Below are positions 8,551-17,418 of a stretch of DNA of 64,000 nt, piece by piece. Each line of letters starts with the position of its first letter. Within the stretch, counting starts at the first letter, position 1. The notes below the pieces were generated by a model. It did no database searches and was not told the origin of the DNA. It saw nothing but the letters and a program-made list of their open reading frames with translations. The position numbers and the translations under genes were made by a program. Source of the stretch: G963717155 sp963717155 (lineage in GTDB: Bacteria > Actinomycetota > Thermoleophilia > Gaiellales > JALYLC01); NCBI GenBank assembly GCA_963717155.1, contig OY970326.1, positions 2,790,001 through 2,854,000 on the forward strand, in the 5' to 3' direction.

Positions 8551-9984
8551 CCGACCCGCGCGGGTTCCTCGAGATCCAGCGCCGGCTCGGCCCGTACAGG
8601 CCGATCGACGAGCGCCTGCGCGACTACGGCGAGCAGCACGCGCACGCTCCCGAGGGCCTCGTGCGCGGAGCAGGCGCAGCGCTGCATGGACTGCGGCGTC
8701 CCGTTCTGCCACCAGGGCTGCCCGCTCGCGAACCTGATTCCCGAGTGGAACGACCTCGTGCACCGCGGCGACTGGCTGTCCGCCAGCGAGCGACTGCACC
8801 GCACCAACAACTTCCCCGAGTTCACGGGCAAGCTCTGCCCTGCCCCCTGCGAGGAGTCGTGCGTCCTCACGATCAACGACGACGCCGTCACGATCAAGGA
8901 GATCGAGCTTGCGATCGCCGAGCGCGCGCTCTCGGAGGGCTGGGTCGTGCCGCAGCCGCCGGGCGCGTCGACGGGGCACAGCATCGGCGTCGTCGGCTCG
9001 GGCCCGGCCGGGCTCGCGTGCGCCCAGCAGCTCGCGCGCGCAGGCCACTCGGTCACCGTGTACGAGCGCGACGACCGCCCCGGCGGCCTTCTGCGCTACG
9101 GCATCCCCGACTTCAAGCTCGACAAGCGATCGGTCGACCTGCGGATCGAGCAGCTCGAGGCCGAGGGCGTGACGTTCGCATGCGGCGTCGAGTGCGGCGT
9201 CGACCTCGCCGCCGACGAGCTGCGCACCCGCCACGACGCGGTCGTCCTCGCGACCGGCGCGCAGCGCCAGCGCGACCTCAGCCTTCCCGGGCGCGAGCTC
9301 GCCGGCATCCATCTCGCGATGCCGTACCTCATCGCGCAGAACCGGCGGGTCGCCGGTCTTCCGGCCGATCCGACCGCGCCCGTGGCCGCGGGCAAGAGGG
9401 TCGCGATCCTCGGAGGCGGCGACACCTCCGCAGACTGCCTCGGGAACGTCCTGCGCGAGGGCGCCGTCTCGGTGATCGAGATCGCCCACGGCCCCACGCC
9501 GCCGCGCGAGCGAACGCCGCAGCAGACGTGGCCCGAGTGGCCGGCCCTCCTGCGCTCGTACCCCGTGCACGACGAGGGCGGCGAGCGCCGCTGGCAGATC
9601 GAGACGGTCGCGTTCGACGGCCGCGACGGGCAGATCGCGTCGTTGCGGGCGCGGCGCGTCGAGTACCCGGAGTACGCCGCGACGCGCTCGCGGCGGAGCG
9701 TTCCCGTCGAGGACATCGCGCTCGACGTCGACCTCGTCCTCCTCGCGATCGGCTTCGTCGGCATCGAGCCGCAGGACGGCCTCGCCGCAGGGCTCGGCGT
9801 CGGCGTGACGGCGCGCGGCACGATCGAGACCGATCAGCGTCTCGCGACCGCTGTCGATGGCGTGTTCGCCTGTGGCGACTGCGTGCGCGGCGCCGACCTG
9901 ATCGTGACGGCGATCGCCGACGGCAGGCGCGCGGCGGCAGCCGTCGAGCGAGCGCTGGCGCGCTCTGCAACTCCGACCGGGTAG
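8547..9984 (+). CDS. gltD: Glutamate synthase small (beta) subunit, broken by a one-base frameshift
   Basis: The normal GltD start (TDPRGFLEIQRRLGPYRPIDE) is read from the ATG at 8547, but after VR at 8661-8666 the frame must change. From there the protein continues as EQAQRCMDCGVPFCHQGCP, carrying the N-terminal [4Fe-4S] cysteines, and runs to 9984. Removing one G from the GG at 8667-8668 restores a 478-aa protein of normal family length. Further on are the FAD-binding GSGPAGLACAQ and NADPH-binding GGGDTSADC motifs and a closing FACGDCVRGADL. GltD oxidises NADPH and passes electrons to GltB. The indel may be a sequencing error or a recent mutation; without correction only a truncated protein starting at 8686 could be made. 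Confidence 0.9.
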
Positions 9985-10002
9985 AAGCCCCAGCAGGGCC
10001 GT

Positions 10003-10008
10003 TAGGCT
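10003..10008 (+). promoter_or_regulatory. -10 hexamer for the decarboxylase gene (leaderless)
   Basis: TAGGCT followed by 8 bases and the GTG start at 10017, with no Shine-Dalgarno. It lies within the 32-base gap after gltD, so the gene may have its own start site. Confidence 0.4.
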
Positions 10009-10016
10009 CTGGCCTC

Positions 10017-11456
10017 GTGCTCGACGACGTGACGACTCCCCTCGCCGACGCCGTCGACGCCTTCCTCGCGCGCGGCTACACCGCCTGGTCGACGCCCGGC
10101 CACAAGCGCTCGCACGCGCTCGTCGGCGACGACCCGCTGCTCGCACTCGACCTCCCGTACTCGAGCGGTGCGGATGATCTGCGCGCCTCGGCCGACCTGC
10201 TCGGCCAGGCCGAGCGACTCGCAGCCCGCGCCTTCGCGGCGGACTGGACTCGCTTCTCGGTGCACGGCTCGACGCACCCGAACCAGGCGCTCTGCCTCGT
10301 GGCGGCGCACGAGGGCCAGCGCGTGATCGTCGCCCGCACCTCGCACAAGTCCGTGATGGCCGGCCTCGTGCTGTCGGGAGCCGAGCCGGTGTGGGTGCTG
10401 CCCGAGGTCGACGACGCGAGCGGGCTCGCGCTTGCCGTCCCGGTCTCGCAGATCCGCGAGGCATTCGAGCGTGCGCCGGATGCGCGGGCGGTGCTGCTCG
10501 TCGAGCCCTCGTACCTCGGGCTCGTGTCCGACATCGAGTCGATCGCCGTGCTCACGCGCGACCACGACGTGCCGCTGATCTGCGATCAGGCATGGGGGGC
10601 CCACCTCGGCTTCCATCCCGGCACCCCTGAGACCGCGCTGCGTCGCGGCGCGGATGCGATCGCGATGAGCACGCACAAGTCGATCACGAGCTTCACGCAG
10701 GGGGCACTGCTGCACGCCCGCGCGACGGGTCGGATCGACCTCGAGCAGCTTGGGGCGGCCTTCGATGCCCTGGCTACGACGAGTCCGTCCGCACAGATCT
10801 ACGCGAGCATCGATCGCTCGCGAGCCTTGATGGAGCAACGTGGGCACGAGCTCGTCGGGACCGCGATCGGAGTCGCCTCCCGTGCGCGCGAGCGGCTCGG
10901 CGCACTCCCGGGCGTGCGCGTGCTCGACGAGCACGTGCGCGAGCACCCCTCGGTGGGTGGCTGGGACCCCCTGCGCCTGATCGTCGACGTCGGTGCGAGC
11001 GGTGCCGACGGGGTCGAGATGGATCGCGACCTGCGGGCCGCCGGCATCTCGCTCGAGGGTGCCGATCGCACGACGCTGATCCCGTTCCTCACGATCGCCG
11101 ACGACGACGAGACGGTCGACCGCCTCGTCGACGCGCTCGCCGCGTCGCTCGAGCGGCGGCGCGGGACGGCGAGCGGCCCCGCCGTCTCGTCCTCCGCCTG
11201 GCGCATCACGCCCGAGTCGGCAATGACCCCTCGCGAGGCATTCCTCGCGCCGCGTGCGCGGGTGAGCGCGGCACGGGCCGTCGGGCGTGTCGCGGCCGAG
11301 ATCGCAGCGCCCTACCCGCCGGGCATACCCGCGCTCGCGCCGGGCGAGCGAATCTCGTCCGAGCTGCTCGACGAGCTCCGCGCCGAGGTCGCGGGCGGCA
11401 CGCGGATCGCGGGCGCAAGCGATCCGACCCTCGAGACGCTGATCGTCGTCGCGTAG
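10017..11456 (+). CDS. Orn/Lys/Arg decarboxylase-family PLP enzyme
   Basis: A 479-aa fold-type I PLP enzyme of the group III decarboxylase family without the N-terminal response-regulator-like domain (the short actinobacterial/Bacillus SpeA-like form). Signatures are TPGHKRSHAL near residue 26, the substrate region HGSTHPNQA, the aspartate that binds the pyridine nitrogen in LICDQAWGAHLGFH, and the PLP Schiff-base Lys at about 221 in MSTHKSITSF. A small C-terminal domain ends with PPGIPALAPGE, which is usual for these decarboxylases. It likely decarboxylates arginine, lysine or ornithine to a polyamine precursor; substrate choice is not clear. The start GTG at 10017 was chosen because the longer frame runs back over gltD in the wrong frame. 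Confidence 0.88.
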   Translation: MLDDVTTPLADAVDAFLARGYTAWSTPGHKRSHALVGDDPLLALDLPYSSGADDLRASADLLGQAERLAARAFAADWTRFSVHGSTHPNQALCLVAAHEGQRVIVARTSHKSVMAGLVLSGAEPVWVLPEVDDASGLALAVPVSQIREAFERAPDARAVLLVEPSYLGLVSDIESIAVLTRDHDVPLICDQAWGAHLGFHPGTPETALRRGADAIAMSTHKSITSFTQGALLHARATGRIDLEQLGAAFDALATTSPSAQIYASIDRSRALMEQRGHELVGTAIGVASRARERLGALPGVRVLDEHVREHPSVGGWDPLRLIVDVGASGADGVEMDRDLRAAGISLEGADRTTLIPFLTIADDDETVDRLVDALAASLERRRGTASGPAVSSSAWRITPESAMTPREAFLAPRARVSAARAVGRVAAEIAAPYPPGIPALAPGERISSELLDELRAEVAGGTRIAGASDPTLETLIVVA

Positions 11457-11458
11457 GG

Positions 11459-12526
11459 CTACGACGCGAGGATCGCGTCGAGCCGCGCGGCCCGCTCCTG
11501 GAGCGCGCCGATCGCGAGCGGCTCGGCGAGATCCGGGGCGAAGCCGGCGACGGCCTCGCGGCAGCGCTCGCTGAAGTGCACCGTTCCGTCGTCGTCGACG
11601 CGCTCGAAGCCATCGTCGCGGCCCATCCGCTCGTTGAACGCGACCGCCGCTTCCCGCGTGATCCCGGGTGGAAGGTCGAGCGCCACCGCGCCGCCCGCGA
11701 TCCGCACGGGATAGCCACCCGGCAGGCCGGCGGGTGCCGGCGTCGACCAGCGCAGCGGCTCGGAACCGGGAAGGAGCGCCTCGAGCACCGGCAGCGATGC
11801 CGCGGCCGTGACGGGGTTGTAGCGAAGGCCAGGCGCCATCGCCGGCGCCCGGTAGGCGAGGGCGTCGTCTCGCCGCCCCACCTCGCCGAGGAAGACCTGA
11901 CAGCGCTCGTCGGGGACGATCGGCTCGGTCGCCTGCATCACGCCGAACACCTGCGAGTGCTGCCCGATGACGCGCACCAGCGGCAGCGCGGCAGCGGGCT
12001 CGGACGCGCGCAGAGCGGCCCGCACGCGCAGCACCACCATCGCCGCGTTGCCGAGTCCGACCGTCGGAGCGAGGCCGAGGCGAGCGAGCACCGGCCCGGT
12101 CACGTCGGGGAACGAGAGGTTCGCGACGGGACCGTCGTAGCCGGCGTCGCGGGTGGCGCGCATGACGGCGAGCACCGCAGGCAGCTGATACGGCAGGCGC
12201 AGCGCGAGGCCGGCCGCCAGGATGCTCTGTGCGGTCGCGTCGGCACGCGCGGCGAGGGCCCACGGGCTACGGAGCGATGCGCACTGCACGACCAGCTCGG
12301 GCCGGGTGCGCGCGAGCAGCTCGGCGACGGCGTCCGGTCTCAGCGCATCGACCTCCACGGGCTCGACCACGCAGTCCGCCGAGCTCGCGATGCCCGCGGC
12401 GACGGCCTCGACCGCCGCACGCGTGCGGCCGGCGAGCACGAGCCGTCGCACGGGTGCGCACGCGGCGAGTCCGGCCGCGATCCGCTCGCCCATGTCGCCG
12501 ACCCCGATGACGAGGACAGTCGTCAG
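11459..12526 (-). CDS. Rossmann-fold NAD(P)-dependent oxidoreductase, apparent CTG start
   Basis: A protein of about 355 aa that begins with a dinucleotide-binding fold: TTVLVIGVGDMGERIAAG has the G-x-G-x-x-G loop of a Rossmann domain. The first ATG (12493) would cut this loop in half, and the only in-frame codons between it and the upstream TGA include a single plausible initiator, CTG at 12526, 14 bases after the stop of the DDN-like gene. The C-terminal half (YNPVTAAASLPVLEALLPG; GGYPVRIAGG) resembles saccharopine/opine-type dehydrogenases, but I cannot assign a substrate. It is probably co-transcribed with the DDN-like gene and converges on the decarboxylase with a 2-base gap. A base error turning GTG into CTG is an alternative. 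Confidence 0.7.
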   Translation of the reverse strand: MTTVLVIGVGDMGERIAAGLAACAPVRRLVLAGRTRAAVEAVAAGIASSADCVVEPVEVDALRPDAVAELLARTRPELVVQCASLRSPWALAARADATAQSILAAGLALRLPYQLPAVLAVMRATRDAGYDGPVANLSFPDVTGPVLARLGLAPTVGLGNAAMVVLRVRAALRASEPAAALPLVRVIGQHSQVFGVMQATEPIVPDERCQVFLGEVGRRDDALAYRAPAMAPGLRYNPVTAAASLPVLEALLPGSEPLRWSTPAPAGLPGGYPVRIAGGAVALDLPPGITREAAVAFNERMGRDDGFERVDDDGTVHFSERCREAVAGFAPDLAEPLAIGALQERAARLDAILAS

Positions 12527-12539
12527 CGCTGGGTCTCAG

Positions 12540-12947
12540 TTACTCGCGCTCGAGCACGACCACCGGGATCTGGCGGGTCGTCCTCGTCTGGTACTCGTCG
12601 TAGGCAGGCCACTCCGCGGTCATGATCGGCCAGAGCGTCTTCCGCTCCTCATCCGTCGCCGTCCGTGCCCGGGCCCGGAAGACCTCCGCGCGGTCCTGCA
12701 CCTCGACCTCGGGATCCGCCTCGAGATTCACGTACCAGGCGGGTGGCACGTCCGAGCCGCCCTTCGACGCCACGACCAGGTAGTCGTCGCCGTGCCGTCC
12801 GTGGATGAGCGGCACCGTGCGCTTCTCGCCCGAGCGGTGTCCGGTCGTCGTGAGCAGGACGATCTTCGACCCGTCCTTCCACACGTAGCCCTCGGCACCG
12901 TTGGTCCGCCGGTATGCCTCGACGTGGGCGTCGCCAAACAGCGTCAT
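12540..12947 (-). CDS. DDN-like deazaflavin (F420)-dependent nitroreductase-family protein
   Basis: A 135-aa single-domain split beta-barrel protein with the family pattern GSKIVLLTTTGHRSGEKRTVPL, then DDYLVVASKGGSDVPPAWYVNL and the closing WPAYDEYQTRTTRQIPVVVL. This is the Mycobacterium DDN/Rv3547-type family, which reduces quinones or other electrophiles with coenzyme F420H2 and sits at the membrane or in the cytosol. The length is normal for the short forms. An AAGGAG Shine-Dalgarno lies 7 bases before the ATG. F420 use supports an actinobacterial host. It precedes the Rossmann oxidoreductase in the same orientation, which might also use a deazaflavin or NADP, but this is only inference. 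Confidence 0.88.
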   Translation of the reverse strand: MTLFGDAHVEAYRRTNGAEGYVWKDGSKIVLLTTTGHRSGEKRTVPLIHGRHGDDYLVVASKGGSDVPPAWYVNLEADPEVEVQDRAEVFRARARTATDEERKTLWPIMTAEWPAYDEYQTRTTRQIPVVVLERE

Positions 12948-12989
12948 GCTCGACTCCTTCTATCGACCTCGACTAGAGGTTTATAGTTA

Positions 12990-14231
12990 CTAGGTCGGAA
13001 CGGCGTGCCGGCGCAGCACGATCGCGGCATTGTGCCCACCGAACCCGAAGCTGTTCGAGAGCGTCGCGTCGGTCTCGATCGAGCGCGTGCCGTCGGCGAC
13101 GTAGTCGAGCTCGCTCCCCTCGTCCGGGGCATCGAGGTTCACGCTGGGCGGAAGCAGGCCGCGTGCCAGCGGAAGCAATGCCGCGATCGCCTCCACCCCG
13201 CCGGCCGCGCCCATCGTGTGTCCGTGCATCGCCTTCGTCGACGAGACGGCCGCATGGCCGAGCCCCGCGCGAACGATCGCGCGCGCCTCGGCGGAGTCGC
13301 CCGCGAACGTCGACGTGGCATGCGCGTTGACGTACCCGATCTCCTCGGGTGCGATGCCCGCGTCGACGAGCGCCTGGCGAATCGCGACGGCCGGGCCCTC
13401 GCCGGTCTCGTCGGGGTCGGTGAGGTGCGCGGCATCGCAGCTCGAGCCGTACCCCGACAGCTCCGCATAGATGCGCGCGCCGCGCCGCAGCGCGTGCTCG
13501 CGCTCCTCGAGCACGAGGATGCCCGCTCCCTCGGCCATCACGAACCCGTCGCGATCGCGGTCGAACGGTCGCGATGCCTGCTCGGGCTCGCGGCGCGTCG
13601 AGCTGAGGGCGCCGAGCGAGCGGTAGCCCGCGACGATCACCGGCACCAGCGGCGCGTCGGCACCGCCCGCGAACATCGCGTCCGCGCGGTCGGCGCGGAT
13701 CAGCGAGAGTGCCGCCCCGATCGCATCGGCACCCGCGGCACAGGCGGTGCACGGTGCCGCCGACGGCCCGCGCAGGGCCAGCGAGCGCGCCGTCGCCGAC
13801 GCCGCGACATTCGTCAGCGAGAGTGGGATCGCGAACGGGCTGACGCGGTCGGCGCCCCGCTCGTAGAACGCCTGGTAGGCATCCGCGAGCGTCTGCGTGC
13901 CACCGTGTGCCGAGCCGACCGCGGCTCCGACCCGGCCGGCGGGAAGCTCGAGGTCGCCGCCCGCATCCTCGAGCGCGAGCAGCGCAGCCGCGGCGGCGAG
14001 CTGTCCGCAGCGATCCATCCGGCGTGCGTCCCGACGCGAGAACCAGTTCTCGGGGTCGAACCCCTCGATCGGGCAGAGCACCGCGGGGGCGACACCGGGG
14101 AACTCGACCAGCTTCGCGCCGCTGCGCCCGGCGGCGAGGGAATCCCAGAAGGCCTCGACGCCGCTCCCCGTCGGAGCGATCACACCGAGCCCTGTCACGA
14201 CGACGCGACGCACGGCTGGAGCATGCCGCAC
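12990..14231 (-). CDS. fabF: Beta-ketoacyl-ACP synthase II
   Basis: A 413-aa thiolase-fold condensing enzyme. The catalytic set is visible: nucleophile Cys164 in APCTACAAG, His304 in VNAHATST, Lys333 and His338 in STKAMHGHTMGAAG, and the closing NSFGFGGHNAAIVL. It elongates acyl-ACP with malonyl-ACP in fatty acid synthesis. The frame opens at GTG 14231 (RHAPAVRRVVVTGLG); family members usually start just before RRVVVTGLG, so GTG 14213 is an equally possible start. It stands alone, with no acpP or fabD nearby, so it may be a secondary KAS II or serve a special lipid. The leader upstream contains a possible attenuator (see 14436-14469). Confidence 0.93.
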   Translation of the reverse strand: MRHAPAVRRVVVTGLGVIAPTGSGVEAFWDSLAAGRSGAKLVEFPGVAPAVLCPIEGFDPENWFSRRDARRMDRCGQLAAAAALLALEDAGGDLELPAGRVGAAVGSAHGGTQTLADAYQAFYERGADRVSPFAIPLSLTNVAASATARSLALRGPSAAPCTACAAGADAIGAALSLIRADRADAMFAGGADAPLVPVIVAGYRSLGALSSTRREPEQASRPFDRDRDGFVMAEGAGILVLEEREHALRRGARIYAELSGYGSSCDAAHLTDPDETGEGPAVAIRQALVDAGIAPEEIGYVNAHATSTFAGDSAEARAIVRAGLGHAAVSSTKAMHGHTMGAAGGVEAIAALLPLARGLLPPSVNLDAPDEGSELDYVADGTRSIETDATLSNSFGFGGHNAAIVLRRHAVPT

Positions 14232-14652
14232 CGTGGAGCCGCCGTGCGTTGGAGGTGCCGCGAGAGCCGCCGTCGAGCGGGCCTGCCAGCCCGGCCCCGG
14301 GAGAAGCCGGGCCGGCGGCCACGCTATCTACCCGGGCGCTGGGCTGCTGCGGGGACGGGCCTCGGACGCGGAGCCGGGACGAATCTGACGACGAACACGC
14401 TTCCACCTCCTACCAAGGGGAAAGGCTGTATCACGAAAAAAGCCCCGGCTCACCATGGAGTCGAGGCTTCGTCGCCTGCAGCCTTCTTCAGCGAAGGCGA
14501 AGGAATCGTACCAGGCGAGCAGGAGGGTGTGATAGTGCAGAGAAAAAACATACTTAGGCCAGGTTTCGGCGGCACCGACCACGTTCCGGTGGCATGATGC
14601 GAACGACGCGTGCTCGCGCACGCCTTCCTGCCCAACACGACCACCCTTTCGC
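14232..14652. other. Gene-poor divergent region between fabF and sucA
   Basis: About 420 bases without a convincing gene. On the minus strand it holds an intrinsic terminator-like hairpin at 14436-14469, preceded by a second hairpin with arms CGCCTG/CAGGCG (about 14476-14515) and inner CCTTC/GAAGG. Nearer fabF, a strong Shine-Dalgarno (AGGAGG) precedes a GTG at 14398 that opens a 24-codon reading frame, and a GC-rich inverted repeat with arms GCCCGGC/GCCGGGC lies about 14285-14315. On the plus strand I see no clear sucA promoter. Confidence 0.5.
14436..14469 (-). terminator. Intrinsic terminator or attenuator upstream of fabF
   Basis: Read on the minus strand, AAGCCTCG (14469-14462) pairs with CGGGGCTT (14447-14440, one mismatch) and is followed by a run of six T (14441-14436). 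No minus-strand gene ends here. It therefore either ends a small RNA starting near 14560 or attenuates transcription into fabF. A TATGTT -10-like site lies near 14550. Confidence 0.55.
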
Positions 14653-17352
14653 ATGGCTTCCGCTCCGAAGGCTCGCCTCGCCGGCGAGCCGACAACGCTC
14701 CGGCCCGCCGGCACATCGCCGGCCAGCGAGCCGACGCCAGAGCAATACGGCGCCGCTCGCTCCCTCGTCGGGGCCTTCCGCACCCACGGCCACCTGGCCG
14801 CGCGTCTCGATCCCCTCGGGACGGACCCCCCGGGCGATCCGGCGCTCGAACCGAGCTACCACGGCCTCGACCAGGCCGTTCTCGAGCGCGTACCGGCTGC
14901 CCTGCTCTCCGTCGCAGTGCCGGGCGAGAGCGCTGCCGAGGTCCTTCCGCGGCTGCGCGAGATCTACTGCGGCCCCGTCGCGTACCAGATCGAGCATCTC
15001 AGCTCGCACGTCCAGCGCCGCTGGCTGCGCGACGCGATCGAGAGCGGGCGCTACGCGGAGCCGCTGCACGGCGACGAGCGCAAGCAGCTCCTGATCCGCC
15101 TCGCGCGGGTCGAGGAGTTCGAGCACTTCCTGAAGCGCACCTACCTCGGCGAGAAGCAGTTCTCGATCGAGGGCGTCGACATGATGATCCTGATGCTCGA
15201 CGAGGCGATCGCGATCTCCGCCGCGTCCGGGACGCGCGAGGCCGTCATCGGCATGGCGCACCGCGGGCGCCTGAACGTGCTCGCGCACGTGCTGCACCGC
15301 ACCTACGCGTCGATCCTCGCCGAGTTCGAGGGGCGCCCCGCCAGCGAGGTCGCCGAGGAGCTGCCCGAGGGCGGCTTCGGTGACGTCAAGTACCACCACG
15401 GGGCCCACTCGACGCGCGAGATGTCCGTGCCGATCATCGGCGACGACGGCATCGAGCGCCTCGAGAAGCGCACGATCGCGCTGTCGCTGATGCCGAACCC
15501 GTCGCACCTCGAGTTCGTGAACCCGGTGGTCGCGGGCAAGGTACGCGCCCTGCAGACCGACCACTCGCGCTCGCTGGCGCCGCTCGACCGCAGCGCCGCG
15601 CTCTCGATCACGATCCACGGCGACGCGGCGTTCCCCGGCCAGGGGATCGTCGCGGAGACGCTCAACCTGCAGTCGCTCGACGGCTACTCCGTCGGCGGCA
15701 CGCTGCACCTGATCGCGAACAACCAGGTCGGCTTCACGACGGATCCCGAGGACGAGCGGTCGACGCAGCACTCGTCCGACCTCGCCAAGGGCTTCGACAT
15801 TCCGATCATCCACGTCAACGCCGACGACATCGAGGCATGCCGCACCGCGACACGTCTCGCGATGGCGTTCCGCGAGCGCTTCGAGCGCGACGTGCTGATC
15901 GACCTCGTCGGCTATCGCCGCTGGGGCCACAACGAGGGCGACGAGCCCGCGTACACCCAGCCGCAGCTGTACGAGCGCATCGCCGCGCACCCGCCGGTCG
16001 CAGAGCTGTACGCGGGCCGCCTGATCGCCGAGGGCGTCGTCACGGAGGAGGACGTGGCCGAGATCCGCAGCCGCGTCCGGGCACGCGTCGCCGAGGCGCA
16101 CGCCGCTGTCCGCGCGGGCACCGAGGACCACACGCGCGAGGGCTGGAAGAAGAAGCCCCGCGACCTGCCCGATCGCCCGCCTCCCGACGCGGCCGAGCTC
16201 ACCGAGCTGAACGAGACGCTGCTGGTGGTCCCCGAGGGATTCACCGTCCACCCGAAGCTCGCGAACCAGCTCGAGCGCCGCCGTGCCGCCCTCGTCGACG
16301 GCGGCATCGACTGGGGGCACGCGGAGACGCTCGCATTCGGCTCGCTCCTGCGCGACGGCGTTCCGATCCGGCTCACGGGCCAGGACTCCGAGCGCGGCAC
16401 GTTCGCCCATCGCCATGCCGTCCTGCACGACGTGCACACGGGCGAGACCTACGTCCCCATGCAGCACGTGCCGGGGGCGCAGGCGAGCTTCGAGGTGCAC
16501 AACTCGCCGCTCTCGGAGAACGCGTGTCTCGGGTTCGAGTACGGCTACTCGATCACCGAGTCCGACGCGCTCGTGATCTGGGAGGCCCAGTTCGGCGACT
16601 TTGCGAACGGCGCACAGGTGGTCATCGACCAGTTCATCGCGTCCGGCCGCTCGAAGTGGGGCCAGACGTCCCGGCTCGCGCTGTTCCTGCCGCACGGGTA
16701 CGAGGGCAACGGGCCCGAGCACAGCTCGGCGCGGCTCGAGCGGTTCCTGCAGCTCGCCGCCGATGACAACCTGCGCATCGCCAACGTGACGACGCCCGCG
16801 CAGCATTACCACCTCGTGCGCGACCAGGCGCTGCGGCCGAAGCGCCGGCCGCTCGTGGTGATGACGCCGAAGGGCCTGCTGCGCTTCCGCGACGCCGCGA
16901 GCACGCTGGACGACCTGCTCGATCCGACGGGCTTCCGCCCCGTGATCGACGATCCGACGACGAGCAGCTGGCGCGAGGACGTCTCGCGCCTCGTCCTGTG
17001 CACCGGCCGGCTGTACTACGACCTGCAGCGCCATCCCGACCGTGCCCGGGCAGACGAGGTGGCGGTCGCACGCGTCGAGCAGCTCTACCCGTTCCCGACG
17101 CTCGAGATCGCGGAGCTGCTTCGCAGCTATCCCGAGCTCGAGACGATCGTGTGGGCCCAGGAGGAGCCGCGGAACATGGGTGCGTGGCGATCGCTGCGAC
17201 ATCGCCTCGAGGAGGCGATTCCCGAGGGCGTCGAGGTCATCGTCGAGAGCCGTCCGTGGCGTGCAAGCCCGTCCGAGGGGTACCAGAGAGACCACGCACG
17301 GGAGCAGGACAGGATCGTGCGCTCGGCGCTCGGCCTCCCACCCGTCGCCTGA
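14653..17352 (+). CDS. sucA: 2-oxoglutarate dehydrogenase E1 component
   Basis: An 899-aa thiamine-diphosphate enzyme of E1o type. It has the N-terminal E1o pattern (EQYGAARSLVGAFRTHGHLAARLDPLG), the active-site His loop IGMAHRGRLNVLAHVL, the ThDP/Mg2+ motif from HGDAAFPGQG to NNQVGFT near residues 315-360, and the C-terminal transketolase-like part with NMGAWRSLRHRL. It decarboxylates 2-oxoglutarate and hands the succinyl group to E2 in the TCA cycle. It is E1 only: the E2-like acyltransferase domain fused at the N-terminus of the mycobacterial and corynebacterial enzyme (about 1220 aa) is absent, so a separate sucB must lie elsewhere. No clear Shine-Dalgarno precedes the ATG. Confidence 0.95.
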   Translation: MASAPKARLAGEPTTLRPAGTSPASEPTPEQYGAARSLVGAFRTHGHLAARLDPLGTDPPGDPALEPSYHGLDQAVLERVPAALLSVAVPGESAAEVLPRLREIYCGPVAYQIEHLSSHVQRRWLRDAIESGRYAEPLHGDERKQLLIRLARVEEFEHFLKRTYLGEKQFSIEGVDMMILMLDEAIAISAASGTREAVIGMAHRGRLNVLAHVLHRTYASILAEFEGRPASEVAEELPEGGFGDVKYHHGAHSTREMSVPIIGDDGIERLEKRTIALSLMPNPSHLEFVNPVVAGKVRALQTDHSRSLAPLDRSAALSITIHGDAAFPGQGIVAETLNLQSLDGYSVGGTLHLIANNQVGFTTDPEDERSTQHSSDLAKGFDIPIIHVNADDIEACRTATRLAMAFRERFERDVLIDLVGYRRWGHNEGDEPAYTQPQLYERIAAHPPVAELYAGRLIAEGVVTEEDVAEIRSRVRARVAEAHAAVRAGTEDHTREGWKKKPRDLPDRPPPDAAELTELNETLLVVPEGFTVHPKLANQLERRRAALVDGGIDWGHAETLAFGSLLRDGVPIRLTGQDSERGTFAHRHAVLHDVHTGETYVPMQHVPGAQASFEVHNSPLSENACLGFEYGYSITESDALVIWEAQFGDFANGAQVVIDQFIASGRSKWGQTSRLALFLPHGYEGNGPEHSSARLERFLQLAADDNLRIANVTTPAQHYHLVRDQALRPKRRPLVVMTPKGLLRFRDAASTLDDLLDPTGFRPVIDDPTTSSWREDVSRLVLCTGRLYYDLQRHPDRARADEVAVARVEQLYPFPTLEIAELLRSYPELETIVWAQEEPRNMGAWRSLRHRLEEAIPEGVEVIVESRPWRASPSEGYQRDHAREQDRIVRSALGLPPVA

Positions 17353-17403
17353 ACGCTCGCTGAGGATCGCTCGCCGCCCTTGCGCCGTCCGCGAGAGGTC
17401 GCC

Positions 17404-17409
17404 TACCTT
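17404..17409 (+). promoter_or_regulatory. -10 hexamer for the alpha/beta hydrolase gene
   Basis: TACCTT ends 9 bases before the ATG at 17419. It favours this ATG over the in-frame TTG at 17380 and a leaderless or nearly leaderless transcript. Confidence 0.4.
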
Positions 17410-17418
17410 GGCGACTGG

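Noticed and set aside
8547..11456. One long fused frame covering gltD and the decarboxylase
   Set aside because: Residues between about 8667 and 10016 in this frame are Arg/Ala-rich shadow of gltD. The real gltD is in another frame and the decarboxylase starts at 10017.
14450..14716. Short minus-strand frame ending inside the terminator (possible leader peptide)
   Set aside because: The tail from ATG 14548 (33 codons) has no Shine-Dalgarno and no run of a single amino acid codon typical of attenuation peptides; the RNA structure alone was kept as a finding.
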